This document shows, piece by piece, positions 25,181 through 34,308 of a stretch of DNA of 64,000 nt (its first letter is position 1; every line of letters starts with the position of its first letter). The stretch is from JAAYAY01 sp964429355 (lineage in GTDB: Bacteria > Planctomycetota > Planctomycetia > Pirellulales > Thermoguttaceae), in contig CAYSCH010000004.1 in assembly GCA_964429355.1 (NCBI GenBank), forward strand, positions 12,710 to 76,709, written 5' to 3'. Both the position numbers and the translations under genes were made by a program. The notes below the pieces were generated by a model. The model saw only the letters and a list, made by a program, of their open reading frames with translations. It did no database searches and was not told the origin of the DNA.

Positions 25181-26977
25181 ATGGATTTAACTCCGGAATC
25201 CAAAGTTATCGGTAGAGAGAATTTTCGCGCGGCGATCGGCAGTTCGCTCATCCGGCGCGATTTCCTCAAGGCAGGCATCCAGAAGAATATCAGTTCTGGC
25301 AACGGCCTGGGGCCCTACTACTACGGCTACGGCGAGAAGGTCTCGCGGCGGTTGCGCGTCGGTGTGATCGGCACCGGGGACGAGGGAAGCGTGCTCTTGG
25401 GAGCGCTCAACCCGAATTTTGTGGAGGTCGTGGCAATTGCCGACATCCGCCCCTACAACGTCTGGCGGGCATTCCACGGCGACCACGAGTCCCCCGCGGC
25501 AAACGCGGTCCGCTGCGGACTGATGGCCAAGTACGGCTGGAAGACCGAGGAGGAGGCCAGAAAGCACGTCCAGGTGTATGGTCCCTACCAGGACCTCCTG
25601 GCTGAGGCGAAGGACGTGGAGGCCGTGATTATCGCCTTGCCACTCCACTTGCACGCTCCGGCCGCGGTGGCCGCGATGAAGGCCGGCAAACACGTGCTGA
25701 CCGAAAAGCTGATGGGCTACAGTGTGCACGAATGCAAGGAGATGGCCAGAATCGCCAGGGAAACCAAGAAGCACCTGGCCACCGGGCATCAGCGTCACTA
25801 CAACATCCTTTACGATAATGCCGTCCACGCCATCAACGCGGGTTTGCTGGGCGACATCCATTACATCCGCGCCCAGTGGCACCGCGGCAACCTGCCGGGG
25901 ACGGACAGTTGGCAGCAGCCAATGCCCAAAGAGTTCAAGCCCGAAGACAAGCAGGCGACGAACCTGGAAGTCACCCTGGAGTCCTGGGAGAAGAAGCTGG
26001 CCGACGTAACCGCGCAGTTGGCCAAGGAAAAGAACGTCGAAAAGAAGGCCGCACTGGCGGCTGAGAAAGCCCTCTGGGAGAGAAGAGTCGAACAGAAGAA
26101 GGCCCAACTTTCCGACAAGCAGATCGCCGATCAACTTGAGAAGCTCGGCTACCAGACCCGGCAGATCAAGGATAGTTCGGGATTGGTGCACTACACGATT
26201 CCGGCGGGAGAAGAGTTGATCCGCTGGCGACTTTGGGACCGGACGGGGGGCGGCCTGATGGCAGAGCTGGGGAGCCACCAGCTCGACGCGGCCAGTATCT
26301 TCATCTCGGCCATGCACGGCGGCAAGAAACAATACCCGCTGTGCGTTTACGCGGCGTCCAGCCGGGCGGTGTTTCCCATGGATCGCGAGTCGGCCGACCA
26401 CGTCTTCTGTATGTTCGAGTACGCCGCTCCGGATTACGACCCGAACGACGACCTCAAGAAGCGGAAGAAGATCACGGTTTCCTACGCCTCGATCAACGGC
26501 AACGGCTTCGGCGGATACGGCGAGACCGTCTTTGGCACGAAGGGCACGCTGCTGCTTGAGTCGGAAAAGGACGCCATGCTGTTCAAAACCCACTATGTGG
26601 ACGACAAGACGATCGTCCGCGGCGGTCTCGGCAGCGCGTCGCTGGAACTTCTGACCGACGGCGACAAGCCGGCCGCCGAGGAGCAGGAAGTGTCGGCGGC
26701 AGTGGGCTTCCATGCCACCGCCGGCGACATCAGCCGCGGCTACACGGAAGAGATCGAGCATTGGGTCCAGTGCGTGCTGGAGAATCCCGAAGCCAAGGAC
26801 GACGGCGCGCTTCCTCACTGCCATCCGAAGGTGGCCATGGCCGATGCGATCATCGCGCTGACCACCAACCTTGCGGCAGCCGGTCCCGGCCGGATCGACT
26901 TCAAGAAAGAGTGGTTCGACGTCGACAGCGATGAGACGCCCGAAAACGTCAAGCCGGACGTGACTCGATATTCATAA
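25181..26977 (+). CDS. Second Gfo/Idh/MocA family oxidoreductase, Tat-like signal
   Basis: 598 residues; a close paralogue of the preceding gene with the same Rossmann motif (GVIGTGDEGSVLL), EKLMG and the C-terminal block TGGGLMAELGSHQLDAASIFI. The N-terminus has IRRDFLKAG, a Tat-like twin-arginine motif, but the following hydrophobic part is weak (IQKNISSGNGLGPYYYG), so export is less certain. The insert between the domains is longer and Lys/Glu-rich, probably a helical coiled region. It starts 139 bp after the first copy; tandem duplication is the simplest explanation. Confidence 0.85.
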   Translation: MDLTPESKVIGRENFRAAIGSSLIRRDFLKAGIQKNISSGNGLGPYYYGYGEKVSRRLRVGVIGTGDEGSVLLGALNPNFVEVVAIADIRPYNVWRAFHGDHESPAANAVRCGLMAKYGWKTEEEARKHVQVYGPYQDLLAEAKDVEAVIIALPLHLHAPAAVAAMKAGKHVLTEKLMGYSVHECKEMARIARETKKHLATGHQRHYNILYDNAVHAINAGLLGDIHYIRAQWHRGNLPGTDSWQQPMPKEFKPEDKQATNLEVTLESWEKKLADVTAQLAKEKNVEKKAALAAEKALWERRVEQKKAQLSDKQIADQLEKLGYQTRQIKDSSGLVHYTIPAGEELIRWRLWDRTGGGLMAELGSHQLDAASIFISAMHGGKKQYPLCVYAASSRAVFPMDRESADHVFCMFEYAAPDYDPNDDLKKRKKITVSYASINGNGFGGYGETVFGTKGTLLLESEKDAMLFKTHYVDDKTIVRGGLGSASLELLTDGDKPAAEEQEVSAAVGFHATAGDISRGYTEEIEHWVQCVLENPEAKDDGALPHCHPKVAMADAIIALTTNLAAAGPGRIDFKKEWFDVDSDETPENVKPDVTRYS

Positions 26978-27197
26978 GGGCTCTTGCACTGACGACGTCG
27001 CTGTGCCAAAGTGGCCGATTGAGAGGTGTTCGCGAGTGCCCAGATCGGACCTGAGATGCGGCTCCTGGTGGGCCTCAGATCTGAATTGCTTTCGCAGGTG
27101 GAGATGATCACAAGCGGTGGCGCTATGCCGCTACTACCTCCTTCGTCGGCAGCACGATGCGGCTGCTACTACCTTAATACAAGGCGCTGAAGCGATC

Positions 27198-27503
27198 ATG
27201 CCGAATGTCACTATCTCGATCCCGCACGTTCTCGGCCAGGAGGAGGCAACTCGCCGCCTCCAGGAGCGATTCCACTTGGTCAAGGACCAGTTTGGCGGCC
27301 ACATCAGCGATCTGGAAGAAGAGTGGGAACCCAACGGCCTGCGGTTCGGTTTCCGGGTCATGGGACAGAAGATATCCGGCTCCGTCGCCTCGGAACCCTC
27401 CAACGTCCAGGTGGCCGCCAATCTACCCATCGCAGCCCTGATGTTCAAGGGAACGATCGAGCAGCAGATCCGTGACGAGTTGACAAGAATGTTGAGCGGT
27501 TGA
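27198..27503 (+). CDS. Polyhydroxyalkanoic acid system family protein
   Basis: 101 residues beginning MPNVTISIPHVLGQEEATRR, which matches the PHA_gran_rgn family (polyhydroxyalkanoate system / granule-associated small proteins): short alpha-beta proteins with a conserved GxxxxAxxRL start and a hydrophobic C-terminus (LPIAALMFKGTIEQQI). The frame begins upstream at 27117, but the ATG at 27198 fits the family start. Role in PHA storage is known only by family name; no PHA synthase is in the window. Isolated gene. Confidence 0.75.
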   Translation: MPNVTISIPHVLGQEEATRRLQERFHLVKDQFGGHISDLEEEWEPNGLRFGFRVMGQKISGSVASEPSNVQVAANLPIAALMFKGTIEQQIRDELTRMLSG

Positions 27504-27646
27504 GAACCGCGGGATGCTGGCGGACGCAGGACGGGGTCAGACACTCGCCTGAAACGGAGACGGCCCTGTCTTGCGGTGCGGCGATGGCCGTTCCCACGGT
27601 TCGGTAGCCTGTTGCGATCGAGGTCGGGTCAGACCGGATGGGGGCC

Positions 27647-28027
27647 TCACACGGTGCTTGTTCGAACCACGACGAGCTTCTCGAGTGTTTCGATGAGCGA
27701 CTGGCGATCGAAAGGTTTGACGATGAAATCGGCAGCCCCGATCTGGAATGCTTCCTTGAGCACGTGTTTCTGATCCAAGGCGCTGACCACGCAGACCCTG
27801 GCTTCCGGATCGAACTGGAGGATTCCGCGCAGCCCGTGCAGCCCGTCATACTGAGGCATGACAAGGTCCAGTGTACATGCGTCGGGTCTGAGAGCGACGT
27901 ACTGGTCGATCGCTTCCTGGCCATTCGTGGCTTCTCCGACGATCTCCCATCCGCCTTCGGTGGCAGCATCCTTGATCATCTCGCGGATGATAATTGCATC
28001 GTCGGTGACGAGTAATCTCCTGGTCAT
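27647..28027 (-). CDS. cheY: CheY-like response regulator
   Basis: 126 residues, a single receiver domain. Acidic pocket LLVTDDA, phospho-acceptor Asp in DLVMPQYDG, Ser/Thr switch in VVSALD and conserved Lys in FIVKPFD are all present. The start is the ATG at 28027, preceded by AAGGAG. It is the last gene of the minus-strand chemotaxis run, after cheD (112 bp). As in other systems it would carry the signal from CheA to the flagellar motor or another output. Two receiver proteins exist here; which one is the motor regulator is unclear. Confidence 0.92.
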   Translation of the reverse strand: MTRRLLVTDDAIIIREMIKDAATEGGWEIVGEATNGQEAIDQYVALRPDACTLDLVMPQYDGLHGLRGILQFDPEARVCVVSALDQKHVLKEAFQIGAADFIVKPFDRQSLIETLEKLVVVRTSTV

Positions 28028-28138
28028 GTCGGGCTCCTTCAATCGCGTTTGCGATCTCCTCTTCGGTTTCCTTCGTGTCACGATTCTATTTGGCACGATC
28101 GCTGGCGGGTCTGACGGATGGTTCTGTGTGTACCTACC

Positions 28139-28630
28139 CTAGAGTACCCGCGACATCGTTCCGGCAATCTCGACGATCAGATCGCCGCTGGAGCAATCCA
28201 GGGTGACTCGTCGCCCTTTCTGGCCCCCCACGTCTCGCGCCACGATTCGGATGTTTTGATTGGCCAGAAGGGTTTGGACAGCCGCGATATTCGAGTCTCC
28301 GATCTGCAGGGGCCCGGAGACGCCGAACATGCAGGCACCCCCGGCGATCTTGGCCACCAAGCCTTCTCGAGGGGCGCCGATCCGGGCCAGTTCAGCCAGC
28401 AAGTGTGGCAAGGCGGTATCCGCGAATTTTCCCGGTAGCGCGCCGCGCCCGCTCGCGGTTGGCAAGACGATATGTGCCAGGCCACCCGTTTTCAGGCGGG
28501 GATGATAGAGAGCCAGCCCGACGCAGGACCCCAACACAGAGCATAGCAGGGTCGGGGCTTTCCCGATGGCGATCTGCCCCATTCCCACATTCTGTTTCTG
28601 CGCCGGTTGCATGGTTGTGCAGGAGTTCAT
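28139..28630 (-). CDS. cheD: Chemoreceptor glutamine deamidase CheD
   Basis: 163 residues. CheD deamidates glutamines of chemoreceptors and interacts with CheC. The catalytic Cys-His-Thr arrangement is present: Cys in LGSCVGLALYHP, His in GGLAHIVLPTA, and the GGACMFG block. Located between cheC and cheY on the minus strand. The start MNSCTTMQPAQKQ could be shortened to the internal Met at residue 7 without affecting the domain. Confidence 0.93.
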   Translation of the reverse strand: MNSCTTMQPAQKQNVGMGQIAIGKAPTLLCSVLGSCVGLALYHPRLKTGGLAHIVLPTASGRGALPGKFADTALPHLLAELARIGAPREGLVAKIAGGACMFGVSGPLQIGDSNIAAVQTLLANQNIRIVARDVGGQKGRRVTLDCSSGDLIVEIAGTMSRVL

Positions 28631-28690
28631 CCGTCCAAAATCCCATTCTGAAGTGTAGATAGGGTTTCCGATATCCCTTCGGAAGGCGGT

Positions 28691-29314
28691 CTATGCGTTG
28701 GCATGTAGCGTCTGGCCCATTCTCTGGCGAAGGGCATCGGTCGGCACAAAAAGGACGTGCCAATTCAATTTCTCCCCCTCGCGATGGAATCCGGTGCGGC
28801 AGATCAGAACATTGTCGGTGGTCACAGCCTGGGCCATCAGGGCTTGCTGCAGAACGCTGGCACCAAAGTCCTGAACGAAGTAGGGCGCGGACGGAACCAG
28901 CTCGTGGTCAATCAGCCGCGTGACCGCGTTCATGTAGGCACAGGCGAGGATGTTCCCGGTTTCTGTGAGGGCCGATTTCTCGAGGTCCGACCACTCGCTG
29001 TCGTGATTGACCTCGCGTCCCAGTAGTGAGGCCACAAGTTGGCGACCATTTTCTTCATCGAAAATGAGTACCATGTCTCCGCCGAGTTCGCCGACCAGGC
29101 TGAGCACGACCATGGTCAGCAGTTCGTCGTCGATTTTCAGTTCGCCGCAAACGATGTCCAGGGGGAGTTCGCGGACTTCGTCAAGGGTCAGCGAGATGAG
29201 TCCGTCCGTCCAGCGGCACATCGCAGCCGACGCGTCATGCGTGGCCGAGGCGAGCAATTGGCGCAGGACGTCCAGTTCGTTCCGGTAAGATATCGTCAGG
29301 TTCCTCATATCCAT
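28691..29314 (-). CDS. cheC: CheC-like chemotaxis phosphatase with one degenerate site
   Basis: 207 residues, CheC/CheX/FliY family, which remove phosphate from CheY-P. The second active-site motif (LEKSALTETGNILA, Glu and Asn spaced three apart) is intact. The first one, expected near the N-terminus as EIGN in many CheC proteins, is LRQLLASATHDASAAM here, without the Glu and Asn. So only half of the classic twin active site remains, as in some CheC subclasses. Encoded between cheA (13 bp away) and cheD; CheC-CheD complex formation is typical for such pairs. Confidence 0.88.
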   Translation of the reverse strand: MDMRNLTISYRNELDVLRQLLASATHDASAAMCRWTDGLISLTLDEVRELPLDIVCGELKIDDELLTMVVLSLVGELGGDMVLIFDEENGRQLVASLLGREVNHDSEWSDLEKSALTETGNILACAYMNAVTRLIDHELVPSAPYFVQDFGASVLQQALMAQAVTTDNVLICRTGFHREGEKLNWHVLFVPTDALRQRMGQTLHANA

Positions 29315-29327
29315 TCTCCTGTGCGGC

Positions 29328-32300
29328 TCAACTGCTCACCGCGTGGCGGCTCGACATGTCGATCAGTGCGGAAGTGTCCAGGATGAGCGAAACCCGCCCA
29401 TCGCCCAAGATACTTGCCCCGGCAATTCCAGCCACGTTCTGGTAGTTCTCGGCCATCGACTTGATGACAACGTCTTCCTCGCCGAGTACTTCGTCGACGG
29501 TGAGCCCGATCTCCTGTCCCGATTCGCCGACGATCACGAGTGTGGTTTCCCCGTCGAACGACACGGGACGGGCAGGCCGATTCCAGGAAAGCACTTCCCT
29601 CAGGCTCACGAGCGAAATGACCCGCCCGCGAATACGCGCGGTCCAAAGCCCTTGCACGGTCGACAGGTCCTTTCGGCTAACGCGGACGATCTCCACCACG
29701 GACTCCATGGGCATGGCAAAGATGTCGCCCTCGACCGCGACCATCAGGCTCGGCAGGATGGCGAGAGTGAGCGGCAATTTGATCGTCAGCCGCGTGCCCT
29801 CTCCCGGAGTGCTCTCCAGGTCGACGGTCCCATTGATGTCTTCAATCTTCGATTTGACGATATCCATACCCATTCCGCGTCCCGAGACTTCGGTTACCTT
29901 GTCGGCCGTGCTCAGCCCCGGTTCCCAGATCAACTGGTAGATCTGGTGTGGAGACATCTTCTCGGCGTCCGCCTCGGTGACAATGCCCTTTTCCAGGGCT
30001 TTGCGCAGAATCTTCTCGGGATCAAGCCCCTTGCCGTCATCCGTGACCTGAATGTAGATACTGTTTCCGCGATGGAATGCGTCCAGGGTCACCGTCCCTT
30101 CCTGTGGCTTGCCTTTGGCCTGACGCTCCTCGGGAAGTTCGATACCGTGGTCCACCGAATTCCGGACCATGTGGATAAGGGGGTCGCCGAGCTCGTCGAT
30201 CATGCGTTTGTCGAGTTCCGTCTTCTCGCCACTGATGATCAGCCGTACATTCTTGCCGTTGACCCGGGTGATATCGCGGACAACCCGCTTGAACCGTGTC
30301 AAGAGTGGTCCGATAGGAACCATGCGAGTGTCCATCACGCTCTGCTGGATACCGTCGGAGACTCGCCCCAGTTGATGGATCGCTTCGGCAAGATCGTTGA
30401 CGTTTCCACGAACGTGCTGGATCGCCTCAACATCGCGCTGCACCGATTCCAACTCCGTCTGGATTCTGCGAACCTGGCTGCGTATCGTGTCGAGCTCCGT
30501 CTGCAGCTGCAGTCGGTCCGCGGATGAATTGACTGTAACGGACGAAATCTTATTGAGAGCGCCGAAGACCGAATGGATCGTCTGAAGCGATTGCTTGCCT
30601 CCGAGGCAGGCCTTCAAACGATCGCCAATCTGGGAGAACCGAGCTTTGCTGATCACGAGTTGTCCGGCCAGGTTCATCAGTTGATCGAGGCGGTCGATGT
30701 CGACCCGCAGGGTCTCGGTCGGCCGGTTGCCCGCCGCCGGTTCGGCGACTCGCTCCTTCCGTTGCGCCGCGGCCGCCTTGGGCTGGTCTTCCTCACTGCT
30801 CCGTTGACCTCCGTAATGCCGCGGCGTTTCTGCGGCGTTCGATGCGACACGGGCCGGGATCTTGGCGGAGCTCACCACGGCGTCGGCAGGGGCTGCGCTG
30901 TCGACGGCGACAACGCCCGTCACCGGCTCGCACACGACGTCCACAACGCCGCCAATCAGCAGTTGCCGATGGAGGTGCTCTTCCTTCTGGTCGGTGACCA
31001 CTCCGAATTCGATCAGTTCGATTGTCTCCAATTCATCGAGCGTCTCGACATCGGGTTGGAAGTAACAGATGCTCCCCAAATTCGTGAGCTTCTCATGAAT
31101 CAACTGCGCCTTCAGACCCGCCAGGGGCAGGTCGTGCTGAAGCCGGACACGTCCGACGAATCCGTGACCGGTTTCGGGTGCGTTGGCCCATGCCCGCGAC
31201 CGGAATTGAGGATCAATACTCGGTGCCACGGCCTTCTCGGCGTCGAATTCGACAGTCTGCGGCTGGGCAGAAGGCGCCTTGTCCTTACGAGGCTCACTTC
31301 TTTGGCCAGGGAATGGCCCTGCGGTCTGGGCTGCAAGCAGTCCCGACGCGAGCACGCTGAAGTTGTCTTCACCGTGGGTTCCATGCTTGAGGTTGTCGAG
31401 AAACGAGCGCAGGCCGTCGGTGGCACGCAACATGGCGTCGGTCAATTCGGGCGATAGGGACCCGTTCGTCTCATTGAGATTTTGGAGCTGGTCCTCCATC
31501 AGATGGGCAAGCTTTGCCGCGCGATTCAGTCCGATCGATGCCGCCGAGCCCTTGATGCGATGGGAGGTCACCAGGAGCGTTGAAATGGACTCGTGATCTC
31601 CCCCCCCTTCCAGGGCCAGCAACGTCTCCGTGAGACTGTCCAGAGCCATCTCGGTTTCATCGATGAAGATACCCAGGTATTTCGTGGGTATCTCCGCCTC
31701 GTTTTCGATCTCCGCAAAGGGATCGGCCAACGGCGGAGCGACAGACGGCTCCGGGTCTTCGGCCTGTTGGGAGGTCTCTGGCGCCGCCGGGGTTTGCAGT
31801 TCCGCAACCGTCGGCGCCGATTGTTCTGCAGGTGCCTGGGGCAGCATGTCGGCCAGCGCTCGCTCCGCGTCAGCCTGGCTCGACTTCTTCCTTTCCACGC
31901 CGGCTTTTTGGAGCAGGCCACTGATTCCCTGCAGCACCACGCTGCAATTGACCGGTTCGCCGTCGGGCTCCTTGAGGGCATCGACCATGGCCACAAGCCG
32001 GTCAACCGCCTGGAACATCAGTTCCACGCACTCTCCCTTGATGATCAACTCGTCTTTTCGAGCTGCGTCGAAGACGTTTTCCACCTTGTGGGTGAGATCG
32101 TTGATGTCTGCCAGTCCGAGCATGGCCGACAGCCCCTTGAGGCTGTGGGCAGATCGGAACATGTCGTTCATCAGGTCATCGTCGCAACGTTCCGTATGAT
32201 CCTCGTCCAGTGCGCGGACCCATTCATCCAACTGCAACAGATTCTCGTTGAGTCGGTCGAGCAACTGCCCCGATTCGTCCAGGAAGTCACCCAGAAGGCT

Positions 32301-32342
32301 CTCAAAGAACTCGTCGCGAGCAACGGCTTCCGAATCGCTCAT
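29328..32342 (-). CDS. cheA: Chemotaxis histidine kinase CheA with two HPt domains
   Basis: 1004 residues from the ATG at 32342 (GAGGG upstream). Domain order: HPt-1 with phospho-His in FRSAHSLKG (about residue 66), a second HPt with TSHRIKGSAAS (about 261), a CheA-P2-like region around residues 400-480, dimerisation domain P3 (DQLMNLAGQLVISKARF), HATPase P4 (N box HMVRNSVDHGIELP, G1 VTDDGKGLD, G2 GRGMGMDIV) and a CheW-like P5 at the end. CheA autophosphorylates and passes phosphate to CheY. Two HPt domains are less common than one. Encoded between cheR and cheC; no cheW or receptor gene is in the window. Confidence 0.93.
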   Translation of the reverse strand: MSDSEAVARDEFFESLLGDFLDESGQLLDRLNENLLQLDEWVRALDEDHTERCDDDLMNDMFRSAHSLKGLSAMLGLADINDLTHKVENVFDAARKDELIIKGECVELMFQAVDRLVAMVDALKEPDGEPVNCSVVLQGISGLLQKAGVERKKSSQADAERALADMLPQAPAEQSAPTVAELQTPAAPETSQQAEDPEPSVAPPLADPFAEIENEAEIPTKYLGIFIDETEMALDSLTETLLALEGGGDHESISTLLVTSHRIKGSAASIGLNRAAKLAHLMEDQLQNLNETNGSLSPELTDAMLRATDGLRSFLDNLKHGTHGEDNFSVLASGLLAAQTAGPFPGQRSEPRKDKAPSAQPQTVEFDAEKAVAPSIDPQFRSRAWANAPETGHGFVGRVRLQHDLPLAGLKAQLIHEKLTNLGSICYFQPDVETLDELETIELIEFGVVTDQKEEHLHRQLLIGGVVDVVCEPVTGVVAVDSAAPADAVVSSAKIPARVASNAAETPRHYGGQRSSEEDQPKAAAAQRKERVAEPAAGNRPTETLRVDIDRLDQLMNLAGQLVISKARFSQIGDRLKACLGGKQSLQTIHSVFGALNKISSVTVNSSADRLQLQTELDTIRSQVRRIQTELESVQRDVEAIQHVRGNVNDLAEAIHQLGRVSDGIQQSVMDTRMVPIGPLLTRFKRVVRDITRVNGKNVRLIISGEKTELDKRMIDELGDPLIHMVRNSVDHGIELPEERQAKGKPQEGTVTLDAFHRGNSIYIQVTDDGKGLDPEKILRKALEKGIVTEADAEKMSPHQIYQLIWEPGLSTADKVTEVSGRGMGMDIVKSKIEDINGTVDLESTPGEGTRLTIKLPLTLAILPSLMVAVEGDIFAMPMESVVEIVRVSRKDLSTVQGLWTARIRGRVISLVSLREVLSWNRPARPVSFDGETTLVIVGESGQEIGLTVDEVLGEEDVVIKSMAENYQNVAGIAGASILGDGRVSLILDTSALIDMSSRHAVSS

Positions 32343-32440
32343 TGTTACCCTCATTCCATTTGGTCTGGCCGGAGGAGAGCTCCGGCACGTCCCGTATTGT
32401 GTCTCTCTCACGTTCCCACGTCCGAACAGCCGGCAACCGG

Positions 32441-33328
32441 CTACTCGGGACGCCGATACAGCCAAGGCTGTATCCTCACGAAATCTTTCAGCAAGTCGCC
32501 TACTCCTTCGGCAGCCCCGGCGACCAGCAGGCCTCCGGGAGGAATCATCGCCTTCACATTATCAATGACTTTGCGCTTGGATGTCGGATCGAAGTAGATC
32601 AGAACGTTCTTCAGGAAGGTGATATCGAACGGCCGCTCCTTGAGCGGATCCAACAGATTGTGCTGGCGGAATCTGGTCATCGAAGTGATCACCGGTTTCG
32701 CTTGCCAGATTCTGGCGTCCTTCGCCTGCTGAAAGTACTTCTGCCGCAGGTCGACAGGGACCAGACGCATGGCGCGTTCTCCGAACACACCGGTGCGAGC
32801 TTGTTCCACGGCGCCGATGCCGATATCGGTGCCTAATATTTCGATCTTCCAAGCCGACGGCTGGGACAGCACCGACGCAACACAGGTAGCGATGGTGATG
32901 GCCTCGTCTCCGGTGCTGCATGCCGCCGACCAGACGCGAAACTGCTTGGGCGAATTGACTTTTCGCGCCTTGGCAAAGAAATCCGGCAGGAAGACCTTGC
33001 GAAACCAGTCCCATTGGCTCTCGTCGCGAAACAGGTACGTCTCGTGGGTGGTGATTTCCTGCAGGAAAGCATCCCATTCCGGATCGTTGGCGGGCAGTTT
33101 CTTCAGCCGCTGGAAATATTCCTCAAAACTGCCAATCCCCGTATTCCGCAGGCGACGTCGTAACCGGTTCGACAGGAGAGTCTTCTTCTGCGGCGATACG
33201 TGGATTCCCGTGCGCTTGTAGATCAGGTCGGCGTAGGCGGCCATCTGCGCGTCCGAAACCTGTTCGAGCGCCCCTCCGATCGCGATCGGCGCGGGAACAT
33301 CGGACCAGGAATTGGCGATGGTTGTCAT
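32441..33328 (-). CDS. cheR: Chemotaxis protein methyltransferase CheR
   Basis: 295 residues from the ATG at 33328; the frame is open to 33517 but that part is not conserved-looking. An N-terminal helical domain (GALEQVSDAQMAAYADLIYK) precedes the SAM-dependent methyltransferase fold. The SAM loop is AACSTGDEAITIA (usually CSTGEEPYS), the conserved ETYLFRDESQW and NVLIYFDPTSKRKVI motifs are present. It methylates Glu residues of chemoreceptors for adaptation. No cheB methylesterase is seen nearby, so adaptation here may rely on CheC/CheD or a distant CheB. Confidence 0.92.
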   Translation of the reverse strand: MTTIANSWSDVPAPIAIGGALEQVSDAQMAAYADLIYKRTGIHVSPQKKTLLSNRLRRRLRNTGIGSFEEYFQRLKKLPANDPEWDAFLQEITTHETYLFRDESQWDWFRKVFLPDFFAKARKVNSPKQFRVWSAACSTGDEAITIATCVASVLSQPSAWKIEILGTDIGIGAVEQARTGVFGERAMRLVPVDLRQKYFQQAKDARIWQAKPVITSMTRFRQHNLLDPLKERPFDITFLKNVLIYFDPTSKRKVIDNVKAMIPPGGLLVAGAAEGVGDLLKDFVRIQPWLYRRPE

Positions 33329-33747
33329 TGCAGGTATCCCAATCTTTGGCAGGCGGACCGTCCGACGACAGCAAAAGGTGGCGTGCAAATGCCTGGAGCC
33401 CTTCCCTTGACCACCGGGCACCGCAGTCGGTTCCTCGTCCGGGAGCGATGACTGGGGATAGGTTTTGGGGACGGGCGGGTCTGCGATCCTCTCGCAGAAC
33501 CGGGTATGTCTCGCCAACTATAGGTTACTTTTGAGCGGCAAGAAGGAATGCGAGCTGCGCATCCCGTCGACGATTCCGTAGTACTCACCCTTCGAAACCG
33601 TTCGGCCCACGTGCCACTCGTTACCGAATCCCCGTCACCATCGGTGTCGACCGCTACAATCGATACTGCCGGCATCGTATTTGACATGGGTCCCCAGCAA
33701 GGTACTTTTGGCACAAGGAATCATCCCGGTCGACAACCAAGCCGGAT

Positions 33748-33867
33748 ACCACAGGGCGGCAGGGCCGGTGAGCCAAAGCGAGCTACCGCTCGGCTCGAGT
33801 GGCCTGCTCCCGGCAAGTCGCGGATCTTTGTGAAAAACTTCACGATCTTTGAGGTTAGTAGTACAGA
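33748..33867 (+). repeat. 120-bp structured repeat, copy 2, upstream of cheY
   Basis: Second copy of the element at 11727-11845, same orientation. The outer stem (33754-33766 with 33801-33811), the inner CGAGC-TACC-GCTCG hairpin (33779-33792) and the GTGAA-AAAC-TTCAC palindrome (33830-33843) are all preserved, and here an extra pairing GAGCC/GGCTC is possible around the inner hairpin. It ends 31 bp before the cheY start codon, so it is probably part of that gene's promoter or untranslated leader. Confidence 0.7.
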
Positions 33868-33898
33868 CAACTTCACCCCAAATTTACAAGGGATACCC

Positions 33899-34261
33899 AT
33901 GAGCACACGAGTTCTCGTTGCTGACGATTCCAGCACCATGCGCAAGATCATCCTTCGGTCGCTTCAGGCAGTCGGCGTCACCGAGGCGACAGAGGCAGCC
34001 GATGGCGCAGAGGCCATCGCCCTCTTCAAGCCAGGTGAGTATCAGATGGTCTTGACCGACTGGAATATGCCCGGCAAGACCGGCATCGAGGTCGTTCAGG
34101 AAATTCGCGCAAAAGATGCAACCGTTCCCATCATCATGATCACGACGGAGGCTGAGAAGGGACGGGTGATGCAGGCGATTCAAGCGGGCGTGTCGGACTA
34201 CCTGGTCAAGCCGTTCACTGCGGACACGCTGCGGGAGAAACTCGAGAAGCACGGCTGTTGA
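33899..34261 (+). CDS. cheY: CheY-like response regulator
   Basis: 120 residues, a pure receiver domain: VLVADDSSTMRKI, phospho-Asp in LTDWNMPG, Thr in IMITTEAE, aromatic switch SDYLVKPFT and conserved Lys. The ATG at 33899 follows AAGGGATACCC. The motif set is close to CheY proteins that bind the flagellar motor. It is transcribed away from cheR and, unlike the other cheY, has its own leader containing the 120-bp structured repeat. Confidence 0.93.
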   Translation: MSTRVLVADDSSTMRKIILRSLQAVGVTEATEAADGAEAIALFKPGEYQMVLTDWNMPGKTGIEVVQEIRAKDATVPIIMITTEAEKGRVMQAIQAGVSDYLVKPFTADTLREKLEKHGC

Positions 34262-34308
34262 CCCGTTTTCGGCATCGCTGTCCTTGCTCAAGACGAACGA
34301 AGGGCGAG

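Noticed and set aside
30573..32568. Long plus-strand frames opposite cheA
   Set aside because: Shadow frames; composition and lack of motifs do not support genes.
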